This document shows, piece by piece, positions 7,972-16,700 of a stretch of DNA of 36,775 bases. The first letter of the stretch is position 1. Every line of letters starts with the position of its first letter. The notes under the pieces were generated by a model. It did no database searches. It was given only the letters and a program-made list of their open reading frames with translations, and was not told where the DNA came from. The stretch is from contig JAFWOX010000024.1 in the NCBI GenBank assembly GCA_017545325.1, forward strand, positions 1-36,775. Reading direction: 5' to 3'. The position numbers were made by a program, and so were the translations under genes. This stretch comes from Oscillospiraceae bacterium. GTDB taxonomy: Bacteria; Bacillota_A; Clostridia; Oscillospirales; Oscillospiraceae.

Positions 7972-8987
7972 AGCTGGCCCTCTTCTGCTACAGCCGTCAG
8001 GGGCGGGACACCGCCTGCCGGGTGCTGGAGGCCTTCCCGGACTGGGAGGTGCGGAAATACGCCCCGGAGCGGTACGCGGAGGGCGGCTTCGAGGCGCTGA
8101 AGCGGCCTCCCAGGCCCTTTTACGGGGAGCTCTTCCCCTGGGCGGACGCCATGGTGTTCGTGGGGGCCTGCGGTATCGCCGTGCGGGAGATCGCCCCCCA
8201 TGTCCGCAGCAAGGCCACGGATCCCGCGGTGGTCAGTCTGGACGACCGGGGGCAGTACGTCATCCCCCTCCTCTCGGGCCATATCGGCGGGGCCAACGCC
8301 CTGGCCCGGCGGCTGGCGGCCTCCCTGGGGGCCACGGCGGTGGTGACCACCGCCACGGATATCCATGACCGCTTCTCCGTGGACGATTGGGCCGCCCGGC
8401 AGGGCTGGGCCATCTCCAGCCTGGCCGCGGCCAAGGCCTACAGCGCCGCCATCCTGGAGCGGGACCTGCCCCTGGTGAGCGACTTCCCCATCCTGACGGA
8501 GCTGCCCAACGGGACCTACATCGGGGATACGGGGGACCTGGGCCTCTCCCTGAGCTGGTACGGGAAGGAGCCCTTCGGGAAGACCCTGCGCCTCATCCCC
8601 CGAACCCTGCATCTGGGCCTGGGCTGCCGGCGGGGCACGCCAAGGGAGGCCATCCGGGCGGCGGTGCGGGCGGTGCTGGACCGGGAGGGGATCGATCCCC
8701 GGGCCATCGGCAGGGCCGCCTCCATCGACCTGAAGAAGGATGAGGCCGGGCTGCTGGAATACTGCGAGGAGCTGCGGATCACCCCGGATTTTTACACGGC
8801 GGAGGAGCTGCGGGCGGTGCCCGGGGAGTTCACCGCCTCCCCCCTGGTGGAACGGGTCACGGGGGTGGACAACGTCTGCGAGCGGGCCGCCCTCCTGGGG
8901 GCGGACAGGCTGATCGTAAAAAAACAGGCTGCCGGGGGCGTCACCGTCGCCCTGGCGGCGGAAAATACGGAGGTGCGCTTTGGGTAA
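7968..8987 (+). CDS. cbiG: Cobalt-precorrin-5A hydrolase
   Basis: Opens the delta-lactone of cobalt-precorrin-5A and releases acetaldehyde during ring contraction. The 339 residues cover an N-terminal domain, the central GACGIAVREIAPHVRSKATD and LLSGHIGGANALAR motifs with TTATDIHDRFSVDDWA, and the C-terminal domain starting near LGLGCRRGTP and ending in VTVALAAENTEVRFG. Translation starts at a GTG that overlaps the cbiF stop as GTGA, with GGAGG-like sequence (GGGAGGCCAGCAG) before it. All expected segments are present. Confidence 0.95.
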   Translation: MKLALFCYSRQGRDTACRVLEAFPDWEVRKYAPERYAEGGFEALKRPPRPFYGELFPWADAMVFVGACGIAVREIAPHVRSKATDPAVVSLDDRGQYVIPLLSGHIGGANALARRLAASLGATAVVTTATDIHDRFSVDDWAARQGWAISSLAAAKAYSAAILERDLPLVSDFPILTELPNGTYIGDTGDLGLSLSWYGKEPFGKTLRLIPRTLHLGLGCRRGTPREAIRAAVRAVLDREGIDPRAIGRAASIDLKKDEAGLLEYCEELRITPDFYTAEELRAVPGEFTASPLVERVTGVDNVCERAALLGADRLIVKKQAAGGVTVALAAENTEVRFG

Positions 8988-9711
8988 GCTGAGCGTTGTG
9001 GGCATCGGGCCGGGAGATTACGACAATATGACCGTCCGGGCGGACCGGGCATTGGAGCGCAGTCAGGTGATCGTGGGCTATTCCGTGTACGTGGATCTGG
9101 TGAAGGACCGGTATCCCGGCAAGGAATACCGCACCACCGCCATGACCCAGGAGGCGGACCGGTGCCGCTTAGCCCTGGACCTGGCCCGGGAGGGCCGGGA
9201 CGTGGCCATGGTCTGCTCCGGGGACAGCGGGATCTACGGCATGGCCGCCCTGATCTATGAGCTGCGGGGGGATGCCGAGGACCCGGAGGTGGAGGTCATT
9301 CCCGGCCTCACCGCCGCCTGCAGCGGCGCGGCCCTCCTGGGGGCCCCCCTCACCCATGATTTTGCCGTCGTCAGCCTTTCGGACCGGCTGACCCCCTGGG
9401 ACAAGATCGCCGCCCGGCTGCGGGGGGCCGCCCAGGCGGACCTTTCCCTCGTTCTGTACAACCCCGCCAGCCGGGGCAGGCCGGACCATCTCCGCCGGGC
9501 CTGCGAGATCCTTCTGGAGACCCTTCCGGCGGACCGGCCCTGCGGCATCGCCCGGATGATCGGCCGGGAAGGGGAATCGGGCCGGATCCTGACCCTGGGG
9601 GAGCTGCGGGACGCGGAGGTGGATATGTTCTGCACCGTCTTTATCGGCAACGCCCAGACCCGGGCGCTGGGGGGCAGACTCATCACCCCCAGAGGGTACC
9701 GGGATGTATAA
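8980..9711 (+). CDS. cbiH: Cobalt-precorrin-3B (C17)-methyltransferase
   Basis: Methylates C17 with ring contraction of cobalt-precorrin-3. The product is 243 residues long, with VVGIGPGDYDNMT (6-18), VGYSVYVDLV, CSGDSGIYGMA (79-89), and the long IPGLTAACSGAALLGAPLTHDFAVVSLSD region diagnostic of CbiH/CobJ. The start is a TTG at 8980. GGAGG at 8969-8973 is well spaced from it, and no in-frame ATG or GTG lies near the conserved N-terminus. It overlaps cbiG by 8 bases and the next gene by 8 bases. Confidence 0.92.
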   Translation: MGKLSVVGIGPGDYDNMTVRADRALERSQVIVGYSVYVDLVKDRYPGKEYRTTAMTQEADRCRLALDLAREGRDVAMVCSGDSGIYGMAALIYELRGDAEDPEVEVIPGLTAACSGAALLGAPLTHDFAVVSLSDRLTPWDKIAARLRGAAQADLSLVLYNPASRGRPDHLRRACEILLETLPADRPCGIARMIGREGESGRILTLGELRDAEVDMFCTVFIGNAQTRALGGRLITPRGYRDV

Positions 9712-11692
9712 GGTCTGCGTATTCGCGGGCACCACGGAGGGGCGGGAGCTGATCCGCTTCCTCTGCGCCCAGGGGATCCGGGTCACCGCCTGCGTGGCCA
9801 CGGAATACGGAGAGACCCTCCTGGAGGAGGCGGAAATCCTCACGGTCTCCGCCGCCCGCCTGGACCGGGAGGCCATGGCCGGGCTGTTCCGCCGGGAGGG
9901 CTTCGATCTGGCGGTGGACGCCACCCACCCCTATGCCCCCATCGTGACGGAGAACATCGCCCGGGCCTGCGAGGAAACGGGCACGGAATACCTGCGTCTC
10001 CTGCGCCCCGCCTCCGGTACGGCGGAGGGGGCGGTATATGTGCCGGATGTCCCCGGGGCGGCGGAATACCTGGCGGGGACCCAGGGAAATATCCTGCTGA
10101 CCACCGGCAGCAAGGAGCTGGGGAAGTTTTCCGGGATCCCGGATTTCGCCTCCCGGGTCTACGCCCGGGTGCTGCCCATGGAGTCCTCCCTGGAGGCCTG
10201 CGCCTCCGCGGGACTGCCGCCCGCCCATATCATCGCCATGCAGGGCCCCTTTTCCCGGGAGCTGAACGTCTCCCTCCTCCGGGCGGTGGGTGCCGCCTGG
10301 CTGGTGACCAAGGACGGGGGCGGCGCCGGGGGCTTTTCGGATAAGGCGGAGGCCGCCCGGGAGACCGGCGCCCGGCTGGTGGTCATCGGCCGCCCGCCCC
10401 AGCGTCAGGGGCTGGGCCTGGAGGAGACGGTGGACCGGCTCTGCGTCCGCTTCGGTCTGGATCCCCTGCCCTCCGTAAGCCTGGTGGGCATCGGCCCCGG
10501 CAGCCCGGGGAGCATGACCGGGGACGTGCGCAGGGCCATCGACCGGGCGGACTGCCTCATCGGGGCCGCCCGGATGCTGGAGGCCGCCGGGACGCCGGGG
10601 AAGGAGACCTTCGCCGCCATCGCCCCCAAGGCCATCGCGGATCATATTTTCGCCCACCGGGAGCTGCGCCGCTTTGCGGTGCTCATGTCCGGGGACGTGG
10701 GCTTTTTCAGCGGAGCGAAGAAGCTCCTGCCCCTGCTGGAGGGGCGCTGCCGCCTGGAGGTCCTGCCGGGGCTCAGCTCCCTGGTGACCCTCTGCGCCCG
10801 GCTGGGCACGGACTACGAGGACGTGGTCCCCCTGAGCCTCCACGGCCGGGAGGGGGATCTGCCCTCCGCCCTCCGGGATCATCCCCGGATCTTCGCCCTG
10901 GTGGGGGGAGAGAGCGGCATGGCCGACCTGTGCCGCTCCCTGACGGCGGCGGGCCTGGGAAAGACCCGGGTTAGCGTGGGGGCGCGCCTCAGCTATCCGG
11001 AGGAAAAGATCACCCGGGGCACGGCAGAGGAGCTGCAGAACGGGAAATTCGATTCCCTGAGCGTGGCCCTGGTGGAGGCGGACCTGCCCGCCCGGATCGT
11101 CAGCCCCGGCCTGCCGGACGGAGAATTCCTCCGGGGCGGCGGGGAGGACGGGGTGGTGCCCATGACCAAGAGCGAGGTCCGGGCTGTTTCCCTCTCCAAG
11201 CTGCGGCTGACGGAGGACGCCATGTGCTGGGATGTGGGCGCGGGCACCGGCTCCGTGGCGGTGGAAATGGCTCTCCTGGCCCGAAAGGGCAGGGTCTGGG
11301 CCATCGAGAAGCGGGCGGACGCCATTGACCTGCTGCGGCAGAATCAGGAGAAATTTCGTCTGGGGAACCTGGAGCTCGTGGAGGGCACGGCCCCCGAGGC
11401 CTGCCGGGAGCTCCCCGCCCCCACCCATGTGTTCATCGGGGGCAGCTCCGGCGGCATCCGGGAGATCCTCGCCCTGGCCCGGGAGAAGAATCCCCGGGTG
11501 CGGATCGTTGCCACCGCCATCGCTTTGGAGTCCGTGGGGGAACTCACCGCCTGCCTGAAGGATAAGACCCTCTCTGAGGCGGAGACCGTCTGCCTCCAGG
11601 TCAGCCGGGGAAAGAAGGCCGGCCCCTACCACCTGATGCTGGGGCAGAACCCGGTATATATCTTCACCCTGCAGGGAGGAGACAAGGCGTGA
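9704..11692 (+). CDS. Triple fusion: precorrin-6A reductase, CbiE C5-methyltransferase, CbiT C15-methyltransferase/decarboxylase
   Basis: One 662-residue chain holds three consecutive steps. Residues 1 to ~250 are CobK/CbiJ, the precorrin-6A reductase, with VFAGTTEGRELI, AVDATHPYAPIVTENI, LLTTGSKEL and VTKDGGGAGGFSDK. Residues ~256-450 are CbiE, with the methylase opening LVGIGPGSPGSMT, MSGDVGFFSGAKKLL and LPGLSSLV. Residues ~480-650 are CbiT, with PMTKSEVRAVSLSKLRL, the SAM motif WDVGAGTGSVAVEMA (near 510) and FIGGSSGGIREIL. CbiE-CbiT fusion (CobL-like) is common; adding the reductase in front is less usual. No stop or frameshift separates the parts. It overlaps cbiH by 8 bases and cbiB by 4. 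Confidence 0.93.
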   Translation: MYKVCVFAGTTEGRELIRFLCAQGIRVTACVATEYGETLLEEAEILTVSAARLDREAMAGLFRREGFDLAVDATHPYAPIVTENIARACEETGTEYLRLLRPASGTAEGAVYVPDVPGAAEYLAGTQGNILLTTGSKELGKFSGIPDFASRVYARVLPMESSLEACASAGLPPAHIIAMQGPFSRELNVSLLRAVGAAWLVTKDGGGAGGFSDKAEAARETGARLVVIGRPPQRQGLGLEETVDRLCVRFGLDPLPSVSLVGIGPGSPGSMTGDVRRAIDRADCLIGAARMLEAAGTPGKETFAAIAPKAIADHIFAHRELRRFAVLMSGDVGFFSGAKKLLPLLEGRCRLEVLPGLSSLVTLCARLGTDYEDVVPLSLHGREGDLPSALRDHPRIFALVGGESGMADLCRSLTAAGLGKTRVSVGARLSYPEEKITRGTAEELQNGKFDSLSVALVEADLPARIVSPGLPDGEFLRGGGEDGVVPMTKSEVRAVSLSKLRLTEDAMCWDVGAGTGSVAVEMALLARKGRVWAIEKRADAIDLLRQNQEKFRLGNLELVEGTAPEACRELPAPTHVFIGGSSGGIREILALAREKNPRVRIVATAIALESVGELTACLKDKTLSEAETVCLQVSRGKKAGPYHLMLGQNPVYIFTLQGGDKA

Positions 11693-12648
11693 AGCTCTCC
11701 GTTCTGGCCCTGATCCTGGGCTTCCTCATCGACCTGATCCTGGGGGATCCTCACAGCATCCCCCATCCGGTGGTGTTCATCGGCAAGCTCATCTCCCTGC
11801 TGGAAACGGAGCTGCGGAAGCGCTTCCCCGCCACCGTATCCGGGGAGCGGACCGCCGGGGCGGTCCTCTGGATCCTGGTGGTCCTGGTATCCTTCCTGGT
11901 GCCCTGGCTGGTTCTCCGGCTCTTTGGCTGGATCAGCCCCTGGCTCCGGTTCATCGCGGAAGCCCTCATGTGCTGGCAGATCCTGGCCACCAAGTCCCTG
12001 CGGGTGGAGAGCATGAAGGTCTATACCGCCCTGGAGACCGGCACCCTGACGGACGCCCGGAAAGCGGTGAGCATGATCGTGGGCCGGGATACGGAGGCCC
12101 TGGACGACGCCGGCGTCACCCGGGCGGCGGTGGAGACCGTGGCGGAGAACTGCTCCGACGGGGTGGTGGCTCCCCTGCTCTTCCTGGCCCTGGGCGGCGC
12201 GCCCCTGGGCTTCCTGTACAAGGCGGTGAATACCATGGACTCCATGCTGGGATACACGGAGCCGCCCTATACGAATATCGGCCGGTACCCCGCGAAGCTG
12301 GACGACGCATTCAACTATATCCCCGCCCGGATCTCCGCCCTGCTCATGCTCCCGGCGGGCGTCCTCCTGGGTCTGGACGGGAAAAACGGCTGGCGGATCT
12401 TCCGCCGGGACCGGTACAAGCACGCCAGTCCCAATTCCGCCCAGACGGAATCCATGTGCGCCGGGCTCATGGGCCTGCGCCTGGCGGGGGACGCGGTCTA
12501 CCACGGCGTTCTGCACAAAAAGGAATTCATCGGGGATCCCCTGCGGGAGATCGTACACGGGGATATCCCCCTGGCCTGCCGCCTCATGACCCTGACGGCG
12601 GCGCTGGCCCTGATCCTGAGCTGCGTGATCCGATTCCTGATCACCTGA
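11689..12648 (+). CDS. cbiB: Adenosylcobinamide-phosphate synthase, membrane protein
   Basis: Attaches the aminopropanol (or its phosphate) arm to adenosylcobyric acid. The 319-residue protein carries the family N-terminus LILGDPHSIPHPVVFIGKLI (17-36), a hydrophobic pair near 55-85, the conserved RDTEALDDAGVTRAAVETVAEN stretch (split here by the usual active-site glutamates), NTMDSMLGYT and DDAFNYIPARISALLM, and a C-terminal membrane segment. It starts at a GTG in a GTGA overlap behind GGGAGGA. Its partner enzyme cobD follows after 8 bases. Confidence 0.95.
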   Translation: MKLSVLALILGFLIDLILGDPHSIPHPVVFIGKLISLLETELRKRFPATVSGERTAGAVLWILVVLVSFLVPWLVLRLFGWISPWLRFIAEALMCWQILATKSLRVESMKVYTALETGTLTDARKAVSMIVGRDTEALDDAGVTRAAVETVAENCSDGVVAPLLFLALGGAPLGFLYKAVNTMDSMLGYTEPPYTNIGRYPAKLDDAFNYIPARISALLMLPAGVLLGLDGKNGWRIFRRDRYKHASPNSAQTESMCAGLMGLRLAGDAVYHGVLHKKEFIGDPLREIVHGDIPLACRLMTLTAALALILSCVIRFLIT

Positions 12649-12656
12649 GGTAAGCT

Positions 12657-13706
12657 ATGCTGTATCGAAAGAAGAATCCTCATGGAGGCGCCGCCTATGA
12701 GGCGGGGATCCTCCTGGATCTCAGCGCGAACACCAATCCCCTGGGCACTCCCCCCGCCGTCCTGGAGGCGGTCCGGGGCGTCCTGGACCGGGTGCGGGAT
12801 TACCCGGATCCCTACTGCCGGGAGCTGGTGGCCGCCATCGCCGCCCACGAGGGGGTAGACCCGGACCGGGTCCTCTGCGGCAACGGGGCGGCGGAGCTGA
12901 TCTGCGCCTATGCCGAGGCGGCGCGCCCCAAAACGGCGGTGGAGACCGCCCCCACCTTCTCGGAGTATTCCGAAGGGCTGGCGCGTCAGGAGTGCCGGGT
13001 GGACCGATACCCCTTGAGGGAGGAAAACGGCTTCCTGCCCGACGAGGGCATCCTGGACTTTTTGCGGGAAAAGCGGCCGGAGGCGGTGTTTCTCTGCACC
13101 CCCAACAATCCCACGGGGCGGCTCTTTCCCCCCTCCCTCATGGACCGGGTGATCGCCCTCTGCCGGGAGATGGGGTCCCGTCTCTTCGTGGACGAGTGCT
13201 TCCTGGACCTGTCCGAGGGGGGCGTGAGCCTGAGCTCCCGGCTGGAGGAATGGCCCGGCCTCTTCCTCCTGAAGGCCTTTACCAAGAGCTACGGCATGGC
13301 CGGCCTGCGCCTGGGGTACTGCCTCACGGCGGACGGGGACCTGCTGGAGCGGATGAGCGCCTGCAGCCAGCCCTGGAACGTCTCCGTGCCCGCTCAGGCG
13401 GCGGGGATCGCCGCCCTGGGGCAGAAGGACTTTCTGGAGCGGGCCAACGCCGTCATCCGGGCGGAGCGGCCCAGGCTGAAGGCGGGGCTGGAAGAGCTGG
13501 GGTACCGGGTCTGCCCCTCGGAGGCCAACTATCTGCTCTTCCGGGGACCGGAGGACCTGGGGGAGAAGCTGCGGCGGCAGGGGATCGCCCTGCGCAGCTG
13601 CGCGAATTACCACGGCCTCGGCCCCGGCTGGTTCCGCACGGCGGTGCGCACCCGGGAGGAAAATGAACGTCTTTTGGCCGCCGCGAAGTCGGCCGGAGAG
13701 GAGTAA
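12657..13706 (+). CDS. cobD: L-threonine-O-3-phosphate decarboxylase (CobD, PLP enzyme)
   Basis: Makes (R)-1-aminopropan-2-ol phosphate for CbiB. It is a 349-residue fold-type-I aminotransferase-like enzyme. The PLP lysine is Lys210 in [16 protein letters not shown], with CTPNNPTG and FVDECFLDL upstream and an arginine ([15 protein letters not shown]) toward the C-terminus for the phosphate. Histidinol-phosphate aminotransferase is the main alternative, but the location between cbiB and cobQ and the [14 protein letters not shown] motif favour CobD. Confidence 0.92.
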   Translation: MLYRKKNPHGGAAYEAGILLDLSANTNPLGTPPAVLEAVRGVLDRVRDYPDPYCRELVAAIAAHEGVDPDRVLCGNGAAELICAYAEAARPKTAVETAPTFSEYSEGLARQECRVDRYPLREENGFLPDEGILDFLREKRPEAVFLCTPNNPTGRLFPPSLMDRVIALCREMGSRLFVDECFLDLSEGGVSLSSRLEEWPGLFLLKAFTKSYGMAGLRLGYCLTADGDLLERMSACSQPWNVSVPAQAAGIAALGQKDFLERANAVIRAERPRLKAGLEELGYRVCPSEANYLLFRGPEDLGEKLRRQGIALRSCANYHGLGPGWFRTAVRTREENERLLAAAKSAGEE

Positions 13707-13708
13707 AC

Positions 13709-15171
13709 ATGGCAAAGAGCATCATGATCCAGGGGACCATGTCCAACGCGGGCAAAAGCCTGCTGGCGGCGGGCCTCTGCCGCATCTTCCGGCAGGATGG
13801 GCTGCGGGTGGCTCCCTTCAAAAGCCAGAATATGGCCCTGAACTCCTTCATCACCAAGGCGGGAGGGGAAATGGGCCGGGCCCAGGTGGTCCAGGCGGAG
13901 GCCGCGGGGATCGACCCGGACGTGCGCATGAATCCCATCCTCCTGAAGCCCACCACGGACGTGGGCAGCCAGGTGATCGTCAACGGCGTCGCCCAGGGGA
14001 ACATGCGGGCCATGGAGTATTACCGGCGGAAGCCGGAGTTCATTCCCGCCATCATGGAGGCTTACAACAGCCTGGCCTCCGACTTCGACGTGATCGTCAT
14101 CGAAGGGGCGGGCAGCCCGGCGGAGATCAACCTGAAGAGGACGATATCGTGAACATGGGCATGGCGAAGCTGGCGGACGCCCCGGTGTTCCTGGTGGGGG
14201 ACATCGACCGGGGCGGGGTCTTCGCCCAGCTCTACGGCACCGTGGCCCTGCTGGAGCCGGAGGAACGGGCCCGGATCAAGGGCACCATCGTGAACAAGTT
14301 CCGGGGAGACCGGGCCATCCTGGAGCCGGGGATCAAGATCCTGGAGGACCTGTGCGGCGTGCCCGTGGCGGGGGTCATCCCCTATGTCCATCTGGATATC
14401 GACGATGAGGACAGCCTTTCCGAGCGCTTTGAGCGGAAGGATGGGCGGCGGCTCCTGGATGTGACGGTGATCCGCCTGCCCCGCATCTCCAACTTCACGG
14501 ATTTCAGCCCCTTTGAGCGGTATGAGAACGTCTCTCTCCGGTATGTGGAAAAGGTGGCGGACCTGGAAAACCCGGATATGATCCTGCTTCCGGGCACCAA
14601 GAGCACCATCGCGGACCTGAAATGGCTCAGGCAGTGCGGCCTGGAGGCGGCGGTGCAGAAGGCGGCGGACGCCGGGACCCTGGTCTTCGGGGTCTGCGGC
14701 GGGTATCAGATGCTGGGCCGCAGCGTATCCGATCCGGATCAGGTGGAGGCCGCCGGGGAGACGGAGATCCGGGGCATGGGCCTCCTGCCCCTGGACACCA
14801 TTTTCCGGGGACAGAAGGTGCAGACCCAGACGGAGGGCGTCTTCTCCGGGGTGGAGGGCATGCTCCGGGGCCTGAACGGCATGACCTATCGGGGCTACGA
14901 GATCCACATGGGCCGCAGCGACGAGGCCCTGCCTCCCCTGGTGGGGAACGGCTGCGTCTACGGCAGCTATGTCCACGGGGTCTTCGACGCCCCGGGGATC
15001 TGCGATACGATCCTCAAGGCCCTGTGCGAAAAGAAGGGCATCGATTTTTCCGCCCTGGGCACCTTCGATATGACGGAGTACAAGGAGCGCCAGTACGATC
15101 TTCTGGCGGACACGGTGCGCGGCAATATGGATATGGATCTGGTGTATAAGGTCCTGAACCGGGAGGTCTGA
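13709..15171 (+). pseudogene. cbiP: Cobyric acid synthase, interrupted by a one-base deletion
   Basis: Should amidate side chains b, d, e and g to give (adenosyl)cobyric acid. The first frame (13709-14152) gives 147 residues with P-loop GTMSNAGKS (9-17), [10 protein letters not shown] and [13 protein letters not shown], then four wrong residues and TGA. The rest continues to 15171 in the -1 frame with [29 protein letters not shown] sequence (read in two parts) and the glutaminase site VFGVCGGYQMLG. Restoring one G after 14137 gives the normal [13 protein letters not shown] and a 487-residue protein of usual length. Everything else is intact, so this is either a very recent mutation or a sequencing/assembly error. 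Confidence 0.9.
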
Positions 15172-15173
15172 CC

Positions 15174-15692
15174 ATGGGACTCGTCCATCTCTACTGCGGG
15201 GACGGCAAGGGAAAGACCACCGCCTCCATCGGTCTGGCGGTGCGCTGCGCCGGCGCCGGTGGCCGGGTGATCTTCACCCAGTTCTTCAAGGACGGTACCT
15301 CCTCCGAGCTGCGGATCCTGGAGACCATTCCGGGGGTAAGGGTCCTGATATGTCCCAGGAAATACGGCTTCTTCAAGCGCATGAGCGAGGAGCAGAAGGC
15401 CGCCGCCCGGGAGGATTTCACCGCCCTGCTGCGCTCTGCCCTGTCCGCCGCCCGGGAGGGGGCGGAGCTTCTGGTGCTGGATGAGGCGGTGTCCGCCTGC
15501 AACCACGGGGTCATCCCGGAGGCGGAGCTGCTGGACTTCCTGCGGCATAAGCCGGAGGGGCTGGAGGTTGCCGTCACCGGGCGGAACCCCTCGGAAGCCC
15601 TCATGGCCCAGGCGGACTACATCACGGAGATGGTGAAGCGCCGTCACCCCTTCGACCGGGGCGTCGCCGCCCGGAAGGGCGTGGAGTTTTAA
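15174..15692 (+). CDS. cobO: Cob(I)yrinic acid a,c-diamide adenosyltransferase (CobO/BtuR type)
   Basis: Adds the 5'-deoxyadenosyl group to the cobalt of corrinoids. The 172-residue protein has the CobA/CobO P-loop variant YCGDGKGKTTAS (7-18), the ELLVLDEAVSA Walker-B-like strand, and the C-terminal VTGRNPSEALMAQADYITEM motif. It lies 2 bases after cbiP and is the last gene of the operon. The N-terminus is short, as in free-standing BtuR proteins of clostridia. Confidence 0.93.
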   Translation: MGLVHLYCGDGKGKTTASIGLAVRCAGAGGRVIFTQFFKDGTSSELRILETIPGVRVLICPRKYGFFKRMSEEQKAAAREDFTALLRSALSAAREGAELLVLDEAVSACNHGVIPEAELLDFLRHKPEGLEVAVTGRNPSEALMAQADYITEMVKRRHPFDRGVAARKGVEF

Positions 15693-15701
15693 CCGCTTTG
15701 C

Positions 15702-15759
15702 TTCGCGCCATCCGGCGCGAACTCTGCAGGGCTTTTCGTAATATCGCCGACGAAAAGCC
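15702..15759 (+). promoter_or_regulatory. Two hairpins between cobO and the XRE regulator
   Basis: The first inverted repeat has perfect 8-bp arms (15702-15709 with 15714-15721) and a tetraloop. The second has perfect 10-bp arms (15730-15739 with 15750-15759) and stops 2 bases before the AAGGAGAG ribosome site. Neither has a T tract of normal length, so they may be operator, mRNA-processing or weak termination elements. No promoter is evident in the 82-base gap. Confidence 0.5.
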
Positions 15760-15774
15760 GGTAAGGAGAGAGAA

Positions 15775-16326
15775 ATGCGCTTTCAGGAGATACTGGATCG
15801 GGAGATGGAACGGCTGGGCAGGACCAACGCGGAGCTGGCCGCCGCCTCCGGCCTGGGCAAAAGCACCCTGAGCCGATACCGCCGGGGGGAACGGGAGCCC
15901 CGCTGGGGCAGTCCCCAGCTCTGGCAGCTGGCCAAGGGCCTCACCGCCCTGGGGGGCGGGGACGACGCGGAGCTGGAGGCCCTGCACACCGCCCTGGGGG
16001 AATGCCTCAGCACCGGCCTGCGTCTGGACCACGCCACCTATATCAGCCGGCTGAGCTCCCTCTGCCGCTGTCTGGATATCCGCAGCAGCGCCCTGGCCCG
16101 GGCCCTGGCCTACGACCCCTCCTATATCTCCCGCATCCTGGCAGGCACCCGGAGACCCGGGGATGCGGCGGGCTTCACCGCCCAGGTGGCGGCCTATGCC
16201 GCCCGGCTCGCCTTCTCCCCGGACCGGCGGGAGGCGCTCCAGACCCTGCTGAACTGCCCCCCCTCCGCGCTGGAGACCCGGGAAAAGGCCCTGTCCGCCA
16301 TCCGCCGCTGGCTCAGCGAATACTGA
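15775..16326 (+). CDS. Double helix-turn-helix XRE-like transcriptional regulator
   Basis: A 183-residue protein with two HTH-type modules. The first is near residues 17-41 (NAELAAASGLGKSTLSRYRRGEREP). The second is near 104-128, where SSALARALAYDPSYISRIL and GTRRP repeat the same pattern. The C-terminal ~50 residues are helical with no recognised effector domain. The ribosome site AAGGAGAG sits 6-8 bases before the ATG. Position right after the cobalamin operon and before a binding-protein gene suggests local control, but the target is unknown. The gene ends at its own terminator. Confidence 0.75.
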   Translation: MRFQEILDREMERLGRTNAELAAASGLGKSTLSRYRRGEREPRWGSPQLWQLAKGLTALGGGDDAELEALHTALGECLSTGLRLDHATYISRLSSLCRCLDIRSSALARALAYDPSYISRILAGTRRPGDAAGFTAQVAAYAARLAFSPDRREALQTLLNCPPSALETREKALSAIRRWLSEY

Positions 16327-16365
16327 GTTTGCGGCGCGAACTCCGCGAGGCCCTGTACGCAGTCT

Positions 16366-16396
16366 GAGCTCCGGCAAAAGCCGGGGCTCTTTTTTT
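16366..16396 (+). terminator. Rho-independent terminator after the XRE gene
   Basis: A stem of about 10 bp (16366-16375 with 16380-16389, one G-T pair) with an AAAA loop is followed by TTTTTTT. It ends the cobalamin/XRE transcript. Confidence 0.85.
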
Positions 16397-16397
16397 C

Positions 16398-16426
16398 TTG
16401 CAATTCCTTCGGGGATGTGTTATTCT
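16398..16426 (+). promoter_or_regulatory. Probable promoter of the leader/binding-protein gene
   Basis: TTGCAA (16398-16403) and TATTCT (16421-16426) with a 17-base spacer lie directly after the terminator and before the structured leader. Confidence 0.55.
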
Positions 16427-16450
16427 CTAATAAGATAAATCCATATGGTC

Positions 16451-16570
16451 GTTTCCGAGCCAACCGGCCTAAAGGCGTGAGCCCAGGGCCCTTTGGACGG
16501 CCGCGCCGGACCTCCGGCGCGCAAGAGTGGGAAGGGAAACGTTCCCGCTTTCCGTGTTTGAGAAGGAAAC
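16451..16570 (+). promoter_or_regulatory. Probable molybdenum/tungsten-cofactor-type (Moco) riboswitch aptamer
   Basis: The 270-base leader starts with a block I recall from the Moco RNA motif: CCGAGCC (16455-16461), GGCCTAAAGGCGTGAGCC (16466-16483), then GGGCCCTTTGG (16486-16496). A closing helix GTTTCC/GGAAAC (16451-16456 with 16565-16570) encloses about 120 bases. Inside it are a GCGCCGG/CCGGCGC hairpin (16503-16520) and a GGGAA/TTCCC hairpin (16534-16546). A factor-independent terminator follows before the gene, as expected for a riboswitch. The family name is from memory of the consensus and has not been scored. Confidence 0.6.
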
Positions 16571-16629
16571 CCTCCGCTGCGCCCCGGGCCCTGTGCCTGC
16601 GGGATGCCGGAGCCTGCATGCGTCAGCTG

Positions 16630-16677
16630 CGGGGGCGGTCTGTTTCCGAGAAGGACAGACCGCCCCCGTTTGATTTT
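16630..16677 (+). terminator. Leader terminator (expression platform) upstream of the binding-protein gene
   Basis: A perfect 14-bp GC-rich stem (16630-16643 with 16655-16668) with an 11-base loop is followed by TTTGATTTT. It ends 24 bases before the start codon, so it must be a conditional terminator within the leader. Confidence 0.85.
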
Positions 16678-16700
16678 GAAAGACAAGGAGATCAACCATC

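Noticed and set aside
12657..13706. Histidinol-phosphate aminotransferase
   Set aside because: It is the same fold, but its place between cbiB and cbiP and its motif set make CobD the better call.
14130..14160. Programmed -1 frameshifting in cbiP
   Set aside because: The -1 frame restores the protein, but there is no slippery heptamer such as X XXY YYZ and no reason for recoding in this family; mutation or sequence error is simpler.
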